A stretch of 60,000 nt of DNA from Cryptomeria japonica (Eukaryota > Streptophyta > Pinopsida > Cupressales > Cupressaceae): NCBI RefSeq assembly GCF_030272615.1, contig NC_081409.1, positions 239,597,832 to 239,657,831 on the forward strand, written 5' to 3'. Under the pieces are notes generated by a model. That model was not told the origin of the DNA and searched no databases. It saw only the letters and a list, made by a program, of their open reading frames with translations. Shown piece by piece: positions 24,328 through 35,189 of the stretch. A program made the translations under genes and the position numbers. Each line of letters begins with the position of its first letter. The stretch's first letter is position 1.

Positions 24328-24426
24328 TCGTACTCAGGCGTTCGTGGGTGGGGTCTAGGCTTGGTTGAGTAAGAATCCTAATTGAAAGATAAGATAATCA
24401 AACTTAATTCAATGCATACTCGGAAG

Positions 24427-24772
24427 GAATCCCGTATGGATTCGCTTGACTTCCCGAGGCTTTAAGCCAAATTCCGAGGCGGAATTCAAGCTTGAATTAT
24501 TTTTTTTATTACTCCTAAGGACGGCGACCTTGGTGCATTCTTGTTAGAAGAATGTAGTACTTAGTGAGTGGCTCAGGACCCGAATGGTCCCGATGAGTCT
24601 AAAGTCTCTAGCCAGAGCATCTCCTATCCCGTTTGGATAGATGCCTACCCCGTATGGGTAGATGCCTATCCCGTATTGGATAGATGGAAATTTACGTCCC
24701 GTATGGACAATTGCCTAACCCGTATGGTTAGAAGCTCATCCCGAATGGATGAATGCCTAATCCTAATTGGAT
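24427..24772. other. Array of about ten hairpins with CGTAT-type loops
   Basis: Stem-loops at 24427-24443, 24470-24486, 24576-24590, 24624-24640, 24645-24661, 24666-24683, 24696-24708, 24715-24731, 24736-24752 and 24760-24772. Most have 5-6 bp stems around CGTAT, CGAAT or CGTTT. From 24624 they repeat every 20-30 bp, joined mainly by ATGC. Stem sequence changes between units while pairing holds, e.g. CTATCC/GGATAG, CTACCC/GGGTAG, CTAACC/GGTTAG. A 16-bp perfect palindrome (AATTCAAGCTTGAATT) lies at 24483-24498. Confidence 0.8.
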
Positions 24773-24863
24773 GGATGCCCAGAGTATGCAATTGAATAAA
24801 ACATAATGAAAAAAAAAAAATATACACAATTTATGTTGGATCAAATATAGGTGGGTTATTACA

Positions 24864-25085
24864 CTTATGCCATCACCATGGTCAAATACGCCAAACAACT
24901 TTACAAGAGAGGATTTAAGGGATTGGACTAACATAGTGGAACGATGGAATGGATACGTTCCTCTCAAAGCCTATCATCAATATAACTTCAACTGTCTTGA
25001 TTTAGTCCTATGGATTGAAGCATAGATTAGGGGTCTTCTAGATCCACAACCATGAGGACATGGTTTATATCAACAGGGGGAGGAT
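24864..25085 (+). pseudogene. Unrecognised retroelement ORF, C-terminal part, then PPT-like site
   Basis: After the TSD the frame reads AITMVKYAKQLYKRGFKGLD and soon meets stops. The segment ends with CAACAGGGGGAGGATGATGAG (first 20 bases; 25070-25090), a purine tract like those placed just before 3' LTRs of plus-strand elements. The whole ORF (15848-25085 without LTRs) is then about 2.7 kb and directly precedes a candidate 3' LTR. Confidence 0.45.
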
Positions 25086-26100
25086 GATGAGTTTAAAATA
25101 TGATACTTTTAATTACAATTTATGCTAATTTTTTTAAAAATAGTTTTTGAACTAATGTGCTTGGTGACAAACTTTATACATGCATGTTTTCATTTTTAAT
25201 TTTATACTCTTTTAATTAGAAGGTATATTAGAAATACTATTTTGTAACTAAATGTATTACTTTTGGTGATTATCAATGGCGAATGGCTGAATATTTAGGA
25301 TTGTTCTCATTATATTTTATTCTATTTTCCTGGATACACTTGTGGATGTATTTGAAAGTTACTAATAGACAAGGATTTATGAACTTCATGATTATTCAAC
25401 GTAGGGATATTGGTCAATCTTGATCACTTCAGCTAGAAAGATACCCCTGATTTTCTCCGAGTATGTTTCATCGATTGTTCCTTGAAATTCAGCTACCATT
25501 TGAAGTAATTAAGTGTGGTATTAAATCTTCTGCAGTTAAGTAGATAGTAATTACTCCATTTAAGTGGGTAACTTTGTATTTGAATTCAAATAATGATACA
25601 TGTATAAATATCCCACCGCTTTCGTCAAAAAGCTAGTTAGATAGTAAGTAAGTTAGCCAACAATTTAGAGTCTCATTATTGTAGTTTCAAAATTATTTTA
25701 CTTCCTTTTGAAAGTCAATTGCAATGAAAATCCAAAGTTGATCTAAGATATTTGTGTTAATGGATCCCACCAGAGGAAGAGTAGGGCCCACTCAACCAAA
25801 GGGAGGTGATCTTTGTTTGATTTTATTTCTATTTCAGTTTTGTGCATTAATTCCATTACATTCCTTTTTGCACATTTGTAATAATCGTAGAAAGTTGAAA
25901 ATCAATTACAAAATTGTAGTTTTTTATTATTATGTAGCTTGATAGATGAATGCATTGTTAGAGATCCTAGTTTACAGTTTATTAATTTATCTCAATTTCA
26001 TTCATTGATGCATTTTACTTTCATATCGACTTTTAGTGATGATGGCAATTGAAGCCAAGATTAGAGAAAAAAGTCTATTGGATTTACTCATGAAATCTAG
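25086..26100 (+). mobile_element. Candidate 3' LTR of the remnant element
   Basis: It follows the purine tract and has TATAAATA at 25603-25610 about 500 bp in, a plausible U3-R arrangement. I did not find a matching 5' LTR before 15848 and cannot fix the right end. No coding region is supported here. Confidence 0.3.
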
Positions 26101-26487
26101 TTTGTTTCAAATGCTTATTAGAATAGATTTCAAGTTTACTACAAGCGTAAAATAGATTTTGTTTTCTTGTAAGTAAAATAGATTTGCTTTTCCATCACAT
26201 AAAATACGATTTGAATTCATAGGGAAATTAAAGTGTGTTTTAGTCTTAAATAGATGATTCCACATGAATGAATCTTGATCATGTTCCACTTAACTCTTGT
26301 CAAAAATGCCAAATTCTTCCTTAGGATAGGTCTAGTCTCTTTAATTTAGTTCACAAAATATACTTAACATAAAATTAAGTCATAGGAAGGAGATCGTAAG
26401 AGCTACTAACAGAGCATGATTGAACAAAAGTCATTGCTTTACAATGAAAGAACCCCCAACCATAATACATCCTTATTGCATACAACT
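26101..26487. other. Non-coding stretch
   Basis: No supported gene. The part next to 26488 may be decayed copia pol, but no motif is readable. Confidence 0.4.
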
Positions 26488-26800
26488 CTAAGACACACCC
26501 AGTTCAATATTGAAAAGAATTAAATGGTGCAAGTTGTGACATAAATGACCTCGCTCACCAGTATAAAATTGCTTTCTAATACTATGCTCTTGACAAAATA
26601 TATCAAATTCATTTGATGTAAATTGTCCTCCTCTATCAGATCTTAAATGTTTGATCTTAGCTTCTATTTCATTTTCAACCATAGATTCAAATACCTTAAA
26701 CCTATCTAGTGTGTTTTTAATTTTTCTCTTAAGAAAGTAACCCATGCCATTGTAGACTAATCATCAATAAGAAACATAAATACCTTTCAACATAACACTT
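26488..26800 (-). pseudogene. Copia integrase core fragment
   Basis: The minus strand reads VFMFLIDD-STMAWVTFL (about 26800-26735, with one stop and a frame change), then FKVFESMVENEIEAKIKHLRSDRGGQF. These are the start of the copia integrase core and the block with the second catalytic Asp (RSDRGG). The remaining core with the catalytic Glu is missing. Only about 100 residues remain between unrelated stretches. Confidence 0.8.
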
Positions 26801-28230
26801 TTATACTAGTAGTTGTCTTCGATTCACTACCTCTAGCAAACTTATGGACTTATCCAAATGTAGATACCTTCAAGTCCCTTCTCTCGGTATGCTTAAGGAA
26901 TTTCTACACACACTTGAAAACTACCATAATCGCAACACAACATTATCTCAATGCACACATCACAACTGATTTGATAATTTATATCCTTTGCGAGCATCTA
27001 TAACCTTAACCAAGTTGGCTGAGTATGATGAAACATTCACTATCCAAGAGGTCGACCCAAACAACATCAATAGAGAAAGGAGAACACCTATGGTTAGATC
27101 CAAGGATAAACAAGACCTAATTTAATCTTAGAATATATCTCCAATATTGTAAAAACATCACAGTAATGGTACACCTACTCCAAGTTGGTTAGGATGAAAC
27201 ATGTAGAAACAAAACATGAATCGCCCAAGGAGGTAAACCCCAAACACTTCCATGGTGGAAAGGAAGTAAATTCAAACCAAGGAAAGAGATAGACTAGACC
27301 CAAAACACATTATCACAACTCTCCATGCTGGCACAAACTACAATTCATAAGTCCAAGCATCCTAGGTCAGCCAAACAACCACTTATCCATCAAACACATC
27401 TAATTGATTCACCAACTTGTTGTAGAATGATCAGGAACATCAATGCAAAGCACGAGGCATCATCATATGTCTTTTAAGATAACTTTTGTACTAATTTTCA
27501 TATTGTCACACAAAATTAAGTTAGTGCAAACAGACAGATACAACACACTTCCTTCTCGGTATGCTAAAAAACAAAGGCTTGATATAGAACATTAATAATC
27601 ATACTTTCAAAATACTTCACCACTTGAATTGAGATATTGTCAAGACAACATAAGAACATGCACCCAATTGTAGGAGAAAACACATAAGCATGGAGAAGTG
27701 CAGAGCATTTCCCAAACCAGTCTGACCTTCAACCAAATTGTCTACATATTGTAGTTACCAAAACCATTTGTTCCAACTCCAGTAACTTGAAAAGAGAAAT
27801 ATACATCATTCCCATCACATACAAGATAATTTACAAACCACAATTCTATATCTTCAACTAAAGAGAAATATAGAGCATTCTCCTAGTTAGTCAACAATAC
27901 AAATTTTTGCATTCTTATTCTTTCAACAATATGCAGAGACCAAAATATCTTTGAAATATCAATTCCTTACTAAGAGAGGTGAAACAACAATTTATCTTGT
28001 CCATCTCATCATCATGCTTCTAATCCTCATCTTAATAATTCCAATCCTCATCTTAAAATGTCATCATGATACACAATACCATCTTAGTGAACAAGGCATG
28101 ACATCCAACCATGGACTTTAGTATCATCATTGTACATCATCAATATAGAAGTGCAAAAATAAAAGACATCACACCATATTGAGGGTTGACATTAATGACA
28201 ACATAGTATATTGATACCATATATGAAACA
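26801..28230 (-). mobile_element. Probable 3' LTR (U3) of a copia element
   Basis: At 28231-28242 the plus strand reads ATCTCCCCCTTT, the complement of a PPT (AAAGGGGGAGAT). Next to it on the minus strand is TGTTTCATATATGG, a TGTT start like the other copia LTRs here. A GTTGACATTAATGACAAC word lies near 28187-28204, as in related LTRs. The far end is not identified and no conserved end hairpin was found, so the LTR may be truncated near 26801. No gene is supported inside. Confidence 0.45.
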
Positions 28231-28449
28231 ATCTCCCCCTTTGTCATTAGTGGCAACACACATTCTACTCTCTCCCCCCCTTTGACATCAAGGGAAAAGG
28301 GCAAAGGATTCTCTTTTTGAATTTGTACCATTTCACATGCCCCCCTAATCTGCAACAACCACCTACTAGCTCCCCTTGAGTGGTAGACACCACTAGTCCA
28401 TGGATAAAGATAAGTCTTGAATTTATCCCTTTAGACAGATGCACAATAG

Positions 28450-28540
28450 ATGCATCAAGTTATAAGGAGGGGAACAACCCCTAAATTTTTCTTGAGATAT
28501 TCAAGTGTATCCTTTGAAAGTTCCTTTGTAAAGATGTCAC
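28450..28540 (-). pseudogene. C-terminus of copia RNase H (3' part)
   Basis: The minus strand from the TSD reads GDIFTKELSKDTLEYLKKNL, then GVVPLL, the normal end of a copia polyprotein. Its N-terminal continuation is 1.9 kb away at 30416-30900, split off by the solo LTR 28541-30415. Deleting that insertion gives VPTKDYVGDIFTKEL, a continuous frame. Confidence 0.9.
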
Positions 28541-30415
28541 TATTGTCACAAAAGTCTACACCCTTGATGAACAATCTTGATCATCAACCTTGTGACACAT
28601 TGAAACAACCTCCAAGTGTGGGACCTTGCATAGTTGAGGCTAAGCCTTTGGAGAAGGCTGACTTCCTTATCAATTTAGATGTAGGTGTTTGTCTAAACCA
28701 ACACATATAAATCCTAATCTATTAATTTGAGGGGGGGAAAGGGGGAAGGAGGAATGCTTTAAAAGAAAAGAGGTTTGCACCTAGATTGAAGTTGTGATCT
28801 TCCCTACCTATAACTGCACAAAACATCAATAAGAACTACCCAAAGGATGCACATATTTCTACCTAAATCAGCTCCCTATTTTATGAGTGAAGGTTGGAAT
28901 TCTTGTAAAATGGCGAGAGGGACTAAAATTAGTCCACAAATGACATTCAAAGAGGAATCAACACAATCACTTATGCAAAGGAAATAAACGAAGGTGAATT
29001 CATATAAGAAGCTAATGGAATTACACAGATTATAAGAACTGAAATAAGGCAAGACAAGTAATTTTATTAATGTAAAGGCAAAGAAAATTTACAAATATAG
29101 GAAAACATAAGTTTTCTGCAAAGGAAAGAGAGAAGATCCCTGCAATAGGGCTACAAAATTGCCTTTATAGTTCAGGCATAGTTGAGATGAATTATAGTTA
29201 AGAAACTCTAACCCTACCTAAGGTTAGGTTTTAGAATATCAGAGGTAGATGATCAGTTCAATAATTTGATTTTATGGTGTGGGTTACAATTTGAAAATAT
29301 CTTCCACATATGGAAGAAACAAAATTATCCTTGCAGAAAAGGAGAAACTCATTGTATGGATGCATCATGGTGGCACTGTAGAGAAAAAAAGTATTCAAAA
29401 TGCATTGAAAAGCCACAGGTGGCATCCAAAATTGGGTTGCAAAGTCTAGTCTAGAGTTATGGCAAAGCTCTGAGATTGGGTGAGTTGAAATCCAATCAGA
29501 TTTGGTTGTCGACTAGGCAAAAATTAAATTTTGACCATCAAGTCAACAACCACCCTGCGTAGAGAAATTAAATTCTTACCTTCTTGTTTTAGTTTGAATT
29601 CGGCCCTCGATTCATCCATATCATGTGTATATGGATGCACAATATTGTGCCACGAAGCCCTCCTAAGGGCTCAAAAAGAGTTTAAAACATGGCCATCGAC
29701 CAACCCCTTTACGTGAAAATCCATGACTGCAGATGTACCACATGGCAGGTCGGGTCCACTATCCTTATCGTTGCTTCACAATTCTTGAAAAATATTTATA
29801 TATTGATCCTACAAAATGGAAAAAGCTATCACCATATCACAGGGTTGAGAACGCCTTTGTATTTCATCGTTGCAAAACAACAATGTCTATCGCTAAATCG
29901 CAAGGTCAAGCAATGGTTAAAGATTAACTATCGCAACCCTACGATAAAGGCTCTCCTTTACACCGTAGTTGTTATGACCATTTCATGGGGTTAGATGTTA
30001 CATTGGCCTTAACCACCATAAAATGGTGATAACTGTTATACGTAGCTGCCAAGGCCCCTTTAAATTTTGTCCAAAGGTGATATCGCTATTCTGTGGGGAG
30101 GATAAAATGACAAGTCTTCCGCTCCACCAAATAGTGAAAGCTCTGAAGCTTTGCGCTAACTAGTAGGGAAATATGAAAAATTGGCCCTGGAATGTTTAAT
30201 GATCCTTTGGTCAGTGATTTTAAGTGATTTCAACCGGTTGACCTGGTCAACACAAAAATAAAAATTTAGAGCCTGAGAAGGATTAAAAGGTATAAAACCT
30301 TATGGTTTAGGGTTTTAGGGCTCTTTTAGGAGGTTTATAGAAGTGTTTTAGCAAGTGAAGATTAATCTCAGGTCAATAATTTTTAGGGCTAAGGTTGACA
30401 TGAATTTAGTCAATA
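28541..30415 (+). mobile_element. Solo LTR with non-canonical TA...TA ends, 1,875 bp
   Basis: It begins TATTG and ends CAATA (5-bp inverted ends) with a perfect 5-bp TSD GTCAC (28536-28540 and 30416-30420). The surrounding copia frame is restored exactly by removing it and one TSD. TATAAAA at 30291-30297, near the right end, suggests plus orientation with a long U3 and a short R-U5. A purine-rich run (28729-28753) is present. Frames inside (e.g. 29266-29454, 29689-29994) have no recognisable product. Confidence 0.75.
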
Positions 30416-30900
30416 GTCACCAACATAGTCCTTTGTAGGTACATACTCTAATTTCACTTCCTAATCTACATCCTTCTCTCTCAAAAAGTGACACTAGATA
30501 GATATATGCTTGTTTCTTGAATGCATTCTTTGAAATATTGATGAAACTAGCGTTATCACATAAAATAGGAATGGGCTTATCATACACTACTTTGATGTTC
30601 TTCATGATCTTCTTCATCCATGACAATTGAATGCAACAAGATGTTGCAACAATATATCGTTCTTTTGCAATTAAAAGAGGGACTGAATATTTCTTCTTTC
30701 TAAGCCATGAAACTATTCTATTCTCCAAAAACAAAACTCCGCCACATGTCCTTCTCTCACCAACACAACCTGCCCAATCAACATCAGTGCATGCACTTAG
30801 GGAAAAGTCATTATCCTTTTAATACCACAATCCATTTTCCAGGATACCTTTCAAATATATGAAGATCCTTTTCACTACTTGTAATGGTGCATATTTGGAA
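30416..30900 (-). pseudogene. Copia RT/RNase H fragment (5' part)
   Basis: The minus strand encodes KYAPLQVVKRIFIYLKGI, then ACTDVDWAGC, GGVLFLENRIVSW, LLIAKERYIVATSC and PILCDNASFINISKN. These are the linker between RT and RNase H and the copia RNase H core, with catalytic Asp residues visible in DVDWAG and CDNAS. A frameshift follows near the end. The frame disappears above about 30900, so RT is absent. Confidence 0.85.
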
Positions 30901-32694
30901 TTAGGCTTTCAACAAATAAAACCACTAACTAATCAAATTAACCAAACATTAAAAGAAGGGGGTAAATCCAATAGATCTAGCCATAATTTAATTAGAAAAG
31001 GGGTTGAGAACACTAATCATATTTATTAATTTGGTGGGGTGTGGGTCTCCTTCTTTCTTAGTTGAAAATTAGATGATAATTGTTAAATTAGGGTAAAAAG
31101 TATGAATAATTGAAGTTAACTATAAAAAACAGACTATTACAGATATCCCATAGAGCCAAAAAATGAGATAGGTAAAATAAGATATTTAGAACTCATTCTC
31201 AGAAGTTCTCGAACTGATTTTTCAGGCTAGGTAGCATAGATTTGCCTTGGTCCTCCAATTTTTCCTCAATTGAAAGTTGAACATATTTGTCATTGTTGAC
31301 TATTGAAATTCTCGAGTACAACTCTTGAGCTTGTTCCCTACACATAGAGAGAAAGTTAATAAGGTTGTGGATGAGTGTTTGTCTTAGGTCAAACCCTAGT
31401 TTTGGAATTAACCTTGAATGAAATAATGCAAATTTTGAATTAAATGCTAAGGAGATACCTCAGATCTGCAATTGTTGATGATGATGCAATGCTCTTTGAA
31501 TGTAATCACAAATGTTAAATGTAATGGCATGAAAAACACATGAACATTAAAAACCCTAATCACGTACACATGCTTGCATGAATATTGATGTAACTTTGCT
31601 CAACAATGCTTGAAGGATGAAAATGCAGCCTTGAATCTCTAAAAATATTTGATGATAAAAGCTTCATGGATGTATGAATAATTTAGTTATATGAGTGATC
31701 AATTGTTTCTAGGTGAAAATGAATTGTTAGGATATTTTTATATAGGGTTCCCTAGGTAAATTACCTATTAGGCTGACCTCCAACGATCAAGTATATCCAC
31801 TTGCACCAAATTCCATTGAGGAGATAGAGAACCTAGCCCATTTTAATTTGGAACCTGTCCAAAACACCCTGGCCTAGGCCAAGGTACTCCACACTCTGGT
31901 CCTCTAGCAAATAGGACTTGCCTATCTACAAATAAGGAAGAGACCTCCAAGATGGGGCCCACTCAATGGTGTTCATGACATTAGGGGTTGGAAAAAGAGC
32001 TAGAATAGACTTAAAGAGAGGATAAATATAGGACACGCTAAAGTAGGAGTACAAACATGAGGTGTAAATTTGGCCAATTATAATTTACGATGCTAAATTT
32101 AGCCCCCACTTTAACAAAAGTATAAGCCTATGTAAATACTCATGATAAAGTAGAAAGATGAGAGCAAGGAGAAATTTAGGAACCAAATCACAAGGAGATA
32201 ATACATTGCTAATTTTGAGGAACCAAGCCCCCAATATTAGGATCTTAACTTATATAATGACATGCAAGGACACACAAAACAAGACAAAGACAAAAAAGCC
32301 AAAGAAAGATAATAGAAGCACAACACAAAGGGGTTAGTACTAAAAACAAAAAGACTCCAAGTCAATTAGTTGAAGAAACCTTGATAATCAAATGTCTCAA
32401 CCACTAATATCATTCTTAGAATGCTATCACAAGAACACAAGCAATCACATAAAATGAGTAAGAACATGCATCAAATGATGAACCATGATCTACAAATTAA
32501 AAATCTATGAGCTCATGGGGAGGTTAAAGAGAAGAACATGGATGCCATGAGCTAGCAAGTTTTGTTATGCTAGGTGATCCATGAGAAGAAAAGAGAGGTT
32601 GTGGAATCGACAGGATAACAAGCTATGTTATGCTACATGACCCACGAGAATATGAATACTCAAGGAACAACAAGTTGTATTATGTTGTGTGATT
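30901..32694 (-). mobile_element. Probable minus-strand LTR region, no coding
   Basis: No gene supported. On the minus strand TATATAAAAATATCC (near 31744-31730) looks like an LTR TATA box, with transcript-like sequence after it and a short open stretch (ATGACAAATATGTTC..., near 31300). Repeats with the word CAAG-T-TGTTATGCTAG occur at 32550-32694 and resume at 35660-35750, showing that the element at 32700-35636 landed inside this repeat. LTR limits are unknown. Confidence 0.35.
32550..32694. repeat. Tandem repeat (GTTATGCTA word), left part
   Basis: Units of 50-60 bp contain AGCAAGTTTTGTTATGCTAG, ACAAGCTATGTTATGCTACA and ACAAGTTGTATTATGTTGTG, each followed by TGA(T/C)C(C)A. Two more units (AGCAAGTTGTGTTAAGCTAG, GAGCTGTGTTATGCTAG) lie at 35670-35750 beyond the inserted element. 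Confidence 0.7.
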
Positions 32695-32699
32695 CATGT
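32695..32699. repeat. TSD (CATGT) of the non-autonomous element
   Basis: CATGT against CATAT at 35637-35641: one transition. Confidence 0.6.
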
Positions 32700-33145
32700 T
32701 GTGAGAATTTGCTAAGATCTAGAGTCCAATTGATAGCACAAATAAGAGAGAACAAAATATGACAAGAATAAATTGTATTACTATCAAGATGCAAATTATT
32801 GATCAACTGGATCATAAACAATTGTTACATACAATGTAGATAAGCTTGCTTATAAAGGCAAGGCAATATGGATATGTGAGAACACAATCATGACATGTGG
32901 ATCAATGAGAAGAAAGGGTAGGTAGGAGAAATAATAAAATATTCCACATGAGGTGGATCACCCACCGAAGGTGGAATGTAACAACAAGATAAGACCACAA
33001 AAGGTAGAATTTCTCCTACATACATCATCCCTATGTGCACACTTCCCTAAGTGTCTCATATCCAAACTAGTATGAGATGTATTATCCTAAATCAGCTTAA
33101 GTAAGGTGTAATTATAACCTATATGTATAAATAATTACACCAACA
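32700..33145 (-). repeat. 3' LTR of the non-autonomous element
   Basis: 446 bp, TG...CA ends, about nine-tenths identical by eye to 35190-35636 and clearly related to the split solo LTR 16951-20063. Confidence 0.85.
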
Positions 33146-33156
33146 CCCCCCTTAAG
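33146..33156 (-). promoter_or_regulatory. Polypurine tract
   Basis: CCCCCCTTAAG on plus, CTTAAGGGGGG on minus, directly against the 3' LTR: the expected primer site for plus-strand DNA synthesis. Confidence 0.8.
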
Positions 33157-34488
33157 TGCAACTTAGGGGAATGCACTTAAGCTAACAATGCAAGATGGGT
33201 CTTGGCTATGAGGCCATGTTAGGTACCCTTGCAAAAATGCAAATGCATGCAAACCAATGCAATACAATCTCTCACAAATGGAAAAAGAGAGAAAAAACCA
33301 ATGGGAAAAACTCCCCCTCAAAAGAGAGATGAAAGCACAGAATTCTCTCAATGATGAATGAGAAGAACAAAACTCCATATGAGGAAAAAGTCCCCCCATA
33401 AGAGAGAAGAACATAGACCAAGTAGCCCCCCCTCAATGTAGAATCTCTTGCAATAATGGTCCAAGAAGTTGACCAAAATACCTCCCTAGTAGGAAGAAAG
33501 AGAGCCAATGTTGCACCAACAATGTCAAAGTATGACAAAACCAGGTACCAATGTTGATGATGATGAATTGGTCATTGCAACAAAATGAAGATCAGGCATG
33601 TGGACAACCTGCTTTGAGCATTAACTGTATATTTGTAAATGGCAGAAATATTGATAGAATCAAAGTCTCACGGGAGCCATGCATAAATGTGTACAATCTA
33701 AGTCTCAACGGGAGCCATGCACCAAGTCTCACAAGGAGACAAACAGATGAGCACCAATGGAAGATGTACTCGATCCAAATACTTTTTCAACCAGAGAATA
33801 AAAGTCTCACATGAATATTCCTAATCTATGGTGTACAAGAGGATTACATCAAATATGTCATCAATGACAAGATAGAAAGAGGCGTGGCACTTTATAAAAG
33901 TGTTAGTAGAACATTTCTCATGCAAGAGAATACACCATGAATATGATGCCACCAAAAAGATGCCCCGTCGAATACTGCAGAAAAAAGTGCCTTTGATTGG
34001 AATGTCGCCAAGAGATATAAATGAGAAAACTGACCCCCCCCTTTGACTGCTGGTTGGAAGCATTGCATGATAGGTATAAAAAAGGTGTGCAAGAAAAAAT
34101 ATGTTCCCAATTTTGCTTATTTAAATGAAAAATGTGTTTTTAAAAGATTTTAAAAAACCCCTTAAAAACATTTATTAAAACTACCAAGAAACTTTATTAA
34201 AAACTAATAAAGGAAAAATTATTTTTTATTTTATTTTTGAATTTAAAAAAAACTCCATTAGAAAGAAGAAAAAAACACAAACATTTTTTTTGTTTTTTCA
34301 TTTAAAAAATTTTATTGAAAAATTAATATATATATATATTTTTTAACATTTAAAAAAAACATTAAAAATTAATATTAATTTTTTTATTAAAAAACTTAAT
34401 TAAAAAATATATTAAAAAACTTTATTTAAAAAAAATTTATTATAAAAAGAAATTAAAAAAATTAATTTAAAAACTTAAAAAAAACAAA

Positions 34489-34672
34489 GCCTGCGGTGAA
34501 AAGCTGCAGACTTGCCACTGCAGGTTCATGGTCCCTATGAGGCCTCTGCCCAGGGGTACCCACACTACCACTGCGTAGTGAACTGTGTAGATGGTACCAC
34601 GTGGTTCCACTGTGCAGGAGTAACACATGGTACCACTATGCAGTGTGCTGCGTAGGGACCATATGGCCCCCC
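34489..34672. other. GC-rich structured island in the non-autonomous element
   Basis: About 180 bp of GC-rich DNA between long A/T-rich stretches. ATGGTCCCTA (34528-34537) pairs with TAGGGACCAT (34653-34662). Smaller hairpins inside include CACT-GCGT-AGTG and CACT-ATGC-AGTG, and TGGTACCACGTGGTTCCA is a near-perfect palindrome holding a G-box-like CACGTG. Confidence 0.6.
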
Positions 34673-35176
34673 AAAAAATTAAATACAAAAAAAACCCCTC
34701 GAATTTAATAAAATTTGTTTTAATTAATTTTTTTATTAAAAATAAAAAATAAAAAAATATTTAAAAAATAAAAAAATCACTTGTACCTACAAGTCCGTAC
34801 AATGGTCAAGGAGGGGAAATTCACTCAACTTGAAGTGACGGAGGCCAAATTGGATGAATGGATAGGCGATCTTGAGGTTTTTGGGCTTTCTGAGCGTGAT
34901 GGCAATGTCAGATTTTACAAAAATGCTCCAAAATTGCAAATCTCTATCAGGACAAGTCACCACCCTCCACTTTCAAACGACTCTAGATTTGGCCTCGGAT
35001 GTCGGATTTGGATGGAACAAAAGGTAATTTTGACTTTTGCAAACCTCCTCAATCCAATGGTGACACTAGAATTGACCCAACAAGCTCTAATAATAACCTG
35101 AAATAGAAAGCTCCAAAATACAAAACCCCAAATAGCACCAAATTTCTCTCAATTGGCAAACCAATGGCACTCTAAT

Positions 35177-35189
35177 GGCTTTGATACCA
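35177..35189 (-). promoter_or_regulatory. Primer-binding site (initiator tRNA-Met)
   Basis: The minus strand reads TGGTATCAAAGCC, one change from the standard plant copia PBS TGGTATCAGAGC, directly after the 5' LTR (35190-35636). Confidence 0.85.

Larger units (their letters stand above)
21394..24863. mobile_element. Giant solo LTR, 3,470 bp
   Basis: It starts TGTCACAACCC and ends GGGTTATTACA, giving inverted ends TGTCACAACCC/TGTAATAACCC with TG...CA, and has a perfect 5-bp TSD. Inside are tandem repeats (21950-22290, 22360-22600), a TA microsatellite, a GC-rich island with a 74-nt hairpin (22930-23100) and a hairpin-rich 3' third (23830-24780). No gag or pol frame and no PBS/PPT. Probably a Ty3/gypsy LTR given size and end sequence; this is inference. 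Plus orientation is likely but not proven. Confidence 0.8.

Noticed and set aside
24120-24370. Ribosomal RNA-like fragment in the giant LTR
   Set aside because: The GC-rich, stem-rich look suggested rRNA at first, but no conserved rRNA block could be recognised.
24605-24785. CRISPR-like array of regular short repeats
   Set aside because: The units vary mostly in complementary pairs, have no constant repeat/spacer pattern and lie in a plant LTR; this is a hairpin array, not a CRISPR.
29266-29994. Plus-strand frames that could suggest a small gene
   Set aside because: No domain, no codon pattern, and they lie inside the solo LTR 28541-30415 whose borders are proven by frame restoration.
28700-30410. 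Endogenous pararetrovirus promoter or leader
   Set aside because: TATA-like and polyadenylation-like words are present, but no viral protein domain is visible, and the TSD-flanked borders fit a solo LTR.
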